Shown here in pieces: positions 23,926-25,538 of a stretch of 25,538 nucleotides of DNA. Below the pieces are notes generated by a model, which saw only the letters and a list, made by a program, of their open reading frames with translations, searched no databases and had not been told where the DNA came from. Location of the stretch: positions 1-25,538 of the forward strand of contig JAVBKA010000224.1 in assembly GCA_031546715.1 (NCBI GenBank), given 5' to 3'. The position numbers and the translations under genes are program-made. Origin of the DNA: JAVBKA01 sp031546715. Its GTDB lineage: Bacteria > Bacillota > Clostridia > Oscillospirales > UBA929. How positions within the stretch are numbered: the first letter of the stretch is position 1; the number at the start of each line of letters is the position of its first letter.

Positions 23926-24825
23926 ATGAAAAAGCGTAGAATCAGTTTTGGATATGTCATTACAGAAGGCTTGCGGGGTATCTTTCTGCACGGCTTTATG
24001 AGTTTTGCTGCGGTGGGAGTAATCGTTGCATGTTTGTTAATCATGGGCAGTTTTACGTTGCTTGCTGTTAATATTACTGCACTTATAGCTGAACAGGAAC
24101 AAAAAAACGAAATAACCGCATATGTTGATGAAAACCTTACAGATGCTGAGGCTAAAAGCGTTGGCAGCAAAATTAGCCTATTACCCAACGTACTAAGTGC
24201 TGAGTTTGTTTCACGCGCTGAGGCTCTGGAAAATTTCAAAAATAAATACAGCGCTGAACAGCAATACCTTTTCACAGGACTAGAAGAAGCAAAAATTCTA
24301 CGTCACCGCTACCAGATTACACTTGTTGATATCGGAAAAATCGATGCAACAGTTGCAGAGGTCGAGAAAATTAAGGGCGTCGCCCCTCCTGTACGGTATG
24401 ATTCAGCGGTTGCAAGCGGCTTTGTGAAGGTTCATAATATTGTGCAGGCGGTCTCATTAGCATTGATTATTGTTTTGCTCTTTGTCAGTGTGTTTATTAT
24501 CTCAAATACCGTCAAACTTGCAACCTTTGACAGGCGTGAGGAAATCGGTATCATGAGAATAGTTGGCGCAACAAAGGGCTTTGTTCGTTGGCCATTTGTA
24601 GTTGAGGGGTTCTTTTTGGGCACAATTGCCTCGATTTCAGCATTTTTTCTCCAATGGTTTTTGTACACATGGTTTACAGGGACGGTGCTCAAACAGTTTG
24701 CTGTTATTGAAGTTATCAGGTTTTCCCAAATGGCACTTCCTATCGGGCTTGTGTTTGTATTAACTGGATTTATGGTTGGTGTAGGCGGTAGCTTGCTGAC
24801 AATCAGAAAATTCTTAAAGGTTTAA
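23926..24825 (+). CDS. ftsX: Cell division membrane protein FtsX
   Basis: 299 residues. Four membrane segments: one near the N-terminus (about residues 20-50), then an extracytoplasmic loop (about 55-165) with EITAYVDENLTDAEAKSVGSK (key start EITAYVDE), then TM2 (about 168-195), TM3 and TM4. REEIGIMRIVGATKGFVRWPF is the diagnostic cytoplasmic loop coupling to FtsE. The large loop is where FtsX contacts coiled-coil hydrolases such as PcsB or CwlO. ATG 23926 is chosen with GAGG seven bases upstream over TTG 23920. Confidence 0.95.
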   Translation: MKKRRISFGYVITEGLRGIFLHGFMSFAAVGVIVACLLIMGSFTLLAVNITALIAEQEQKNEITAYVDENLTDAEAKSVGSKISLLPNVLSAEFVSRAEALENFKNKYSAEQQYLFTGLEEAKILRHRYQITLVDIGKIDATVAEVEKIKGVAPPVRYDSAVASGFVKVHNIVQAVSLALIIVLLFVSVFIISNTVKLATFDRREEIGIMRIVGATKGFVRWPFVVEGFFLGTIASISAFFLQWFLYTWFTGTVLKQFAVIEVIRFSQMALPIGLVFVLTGFMVGVGGSLLTIRKFLKV

Positions 24826-24864
24826 CGTACTTTATTTCAGACTTATTACGAACGGAGTTGCATT

Positions 24865-25538
24865 ATGAAATCTGGCAGAACTAAAAAACAAAAAATGATG
24901 ATGATTCTTGGAATCGTCCTTGCTGTGCTCATTATCTTGCCACTTATCGCAAGCGCAGTAGCAAGCTTAGTGTCCTATGCGGCGGTGACCCAGAAGGACA
25001 TTGACTCACTAAAGAAAAAAGCCGCCACTCTTATTGAGGACAAAAAGAAAATTCAGCAGGAAATAAAAGAGCTTAAAAATGAAAAAACTGCTCGTGTTAA
25101 GCTGAAAACAAAACTTGATGAGCAGGTGGATTTAATTGAGCAAGAGGTTGAGAATTCTCAGCAGCTCATTCAAGACTTAAGCCTGCAAATTGCCGAGCAG
25201 CAAATTTTAGTTGACGAAGCTATCGAAAAAGAAAAAGTCACAAACGAACGCTTTTTGCAACGCGTCAGAGCATTAGAGGAAGCGGGAGACACCTCATATT
25301 GGAGCATTCTTTTCCAGTCCAGCAATTTTTCTGATATGCTTACGAGGCTCGACATTGTTGGCGAAGTCATCGAAACTGACCAGCGCATGATGGAGGAGCT
25401 GATAGTCGCTCGCAAGGATTTAGAAGAAAAAAAGCTCGCTATGGAATCTGATAAAACAGAGCAGACCGAAGTCAATAAAGCACTTGCAGCACAGCAAGCA
25501 GAACTTGCAGCACAGTACTTAGAACTTGACCAATATAT
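24865..25538 (+). CDS. FtsEX-associated coiled-coil murein hydrolase or activator (PcsB/CwlO/EnvC-like), C-terminus outside window
   Basis: The first 224 codons are present and the gene runs off the right edge. After a basic start there is a hydrophobic signal or anchor segment (about residues 12-38). A long coiled coil follows (about 45-150, Lys/Glu/Gln-rich), then SYWSILFQSSNFSDMLTRLD (about 155-172), the hairpin-tip segment typical of PcsB and CwlO N-domains, and a second coiled-coil arm ending in an Ala/Gln-rich stretch. The catalytic domain (CHAP, NlpC/P60 or M23) is not visible. GGAG precedes the ATG. Right behind ftsEX, it should be the hydrolase partner gated by that complex; this follows from family knowledge and position. 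Confidence 0.85.
   Translation, partial: MKSGRTKKQKMMMILGIVLAVLIILPLIASAVASLVSYAAVTQKDIDSLKKKAATLIEDKKKIQQEIKELKNEKTARVKLKTKLDEQVDLIEQEVENSQQLIQDLSLQIAEQQILVDEAIEKEKVTNERFLQRVRALEEAGDTSYWSILFQSSNFSDMLTRLDIVGEVIETDQRMMEELIVARKDLEEKKLAMESDKTEQTEVNKALAAQQAELAAQYLELDQY

Overview
The window looks like a chromosomal stretch of an endospore-forming Firmicute of the class Clostridia, probably the Oscillospirales. This rests on moderate G+C by eye, strong AGGAGG-type ribosome sites, frequent TTG starts, a four-cysteine ribosomal protein L28, a PlsX-RNase III-SMC-FtsY-RdgB-NadD-YqeK-LCP-RsfS-LeuS gene run typical of that group, and a piece of the sporulation sigma factor gene sigG. No RNA gene or CRISPR array was seen, and no gene-free gap exceeds about 220 bases.

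Left part, minus strand (1-3050): a tightly overlapping operon ubiD-ubiA-ubiX plus a lipoprotein substrate-binding protein cut by the window edge. It is driven by a clear sigma-A-type promoter at 3148-3176. UbiD, UbiA and UbiX relatives perform the late decarboxylation, prenylation and flavin-cofactor steps of quinone synthesis. In anaerobic Firmicutes the best guess is the futalosine route to menaquinone (MqnL/MqnP/MqnM-like).

Middle left (3200-6400): a recombination-associated block. It holds a small Xre-type repressor (minus), a divergent promoter driving a 45-residue ORF and a large serine recombinase (plus), a decayed coding scrap, a cytoplasmic C39-like cysteine peptidase (plus), and, facing them, the first 100 codons of sigG (minus). 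The sigG reading frame breaks at STYAVPM, immediately after an AATGA pentamer. The position lies within about four codons of the place where the skin element interrupts sigK in Bacillus subtilis, and the recombinase is convergent with the broken sigma gene, as in skin. The 3' half of sigG is not in the window. This is the most interesting feature here: a candidate skin-like intervening element in a forespore sigma factor gene, or its remnant.

Middle (6576-9669, minus): nagA-manA, overlapping by GTGA, for amino-sugar and mannose-6-phosphate entry into glycolysis; rpmB (L28) with its own promoter and a terminator hairpin; and a membrane-anchored DUF4830 protein.

Right part (9779-21958, plus): a long housekeeping run from a TTGACT/TATAAT promoter: plsX, rnc, smc, ftsY, rdgB, nadD, yqeK, an LCP cell-wall ligase, rsfS and leuS, ending in a strong terminator. 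Many junctions overlap or are only a few bases apart. After the terminator a second unit starts from its own promoter: a PucR/CdaR-like regulator, ftsE, ftsX and a coiled-coil murein hydrolase or activator truncated by the window end. FtsEX would gate that hydrolase at the septum or cell wall.
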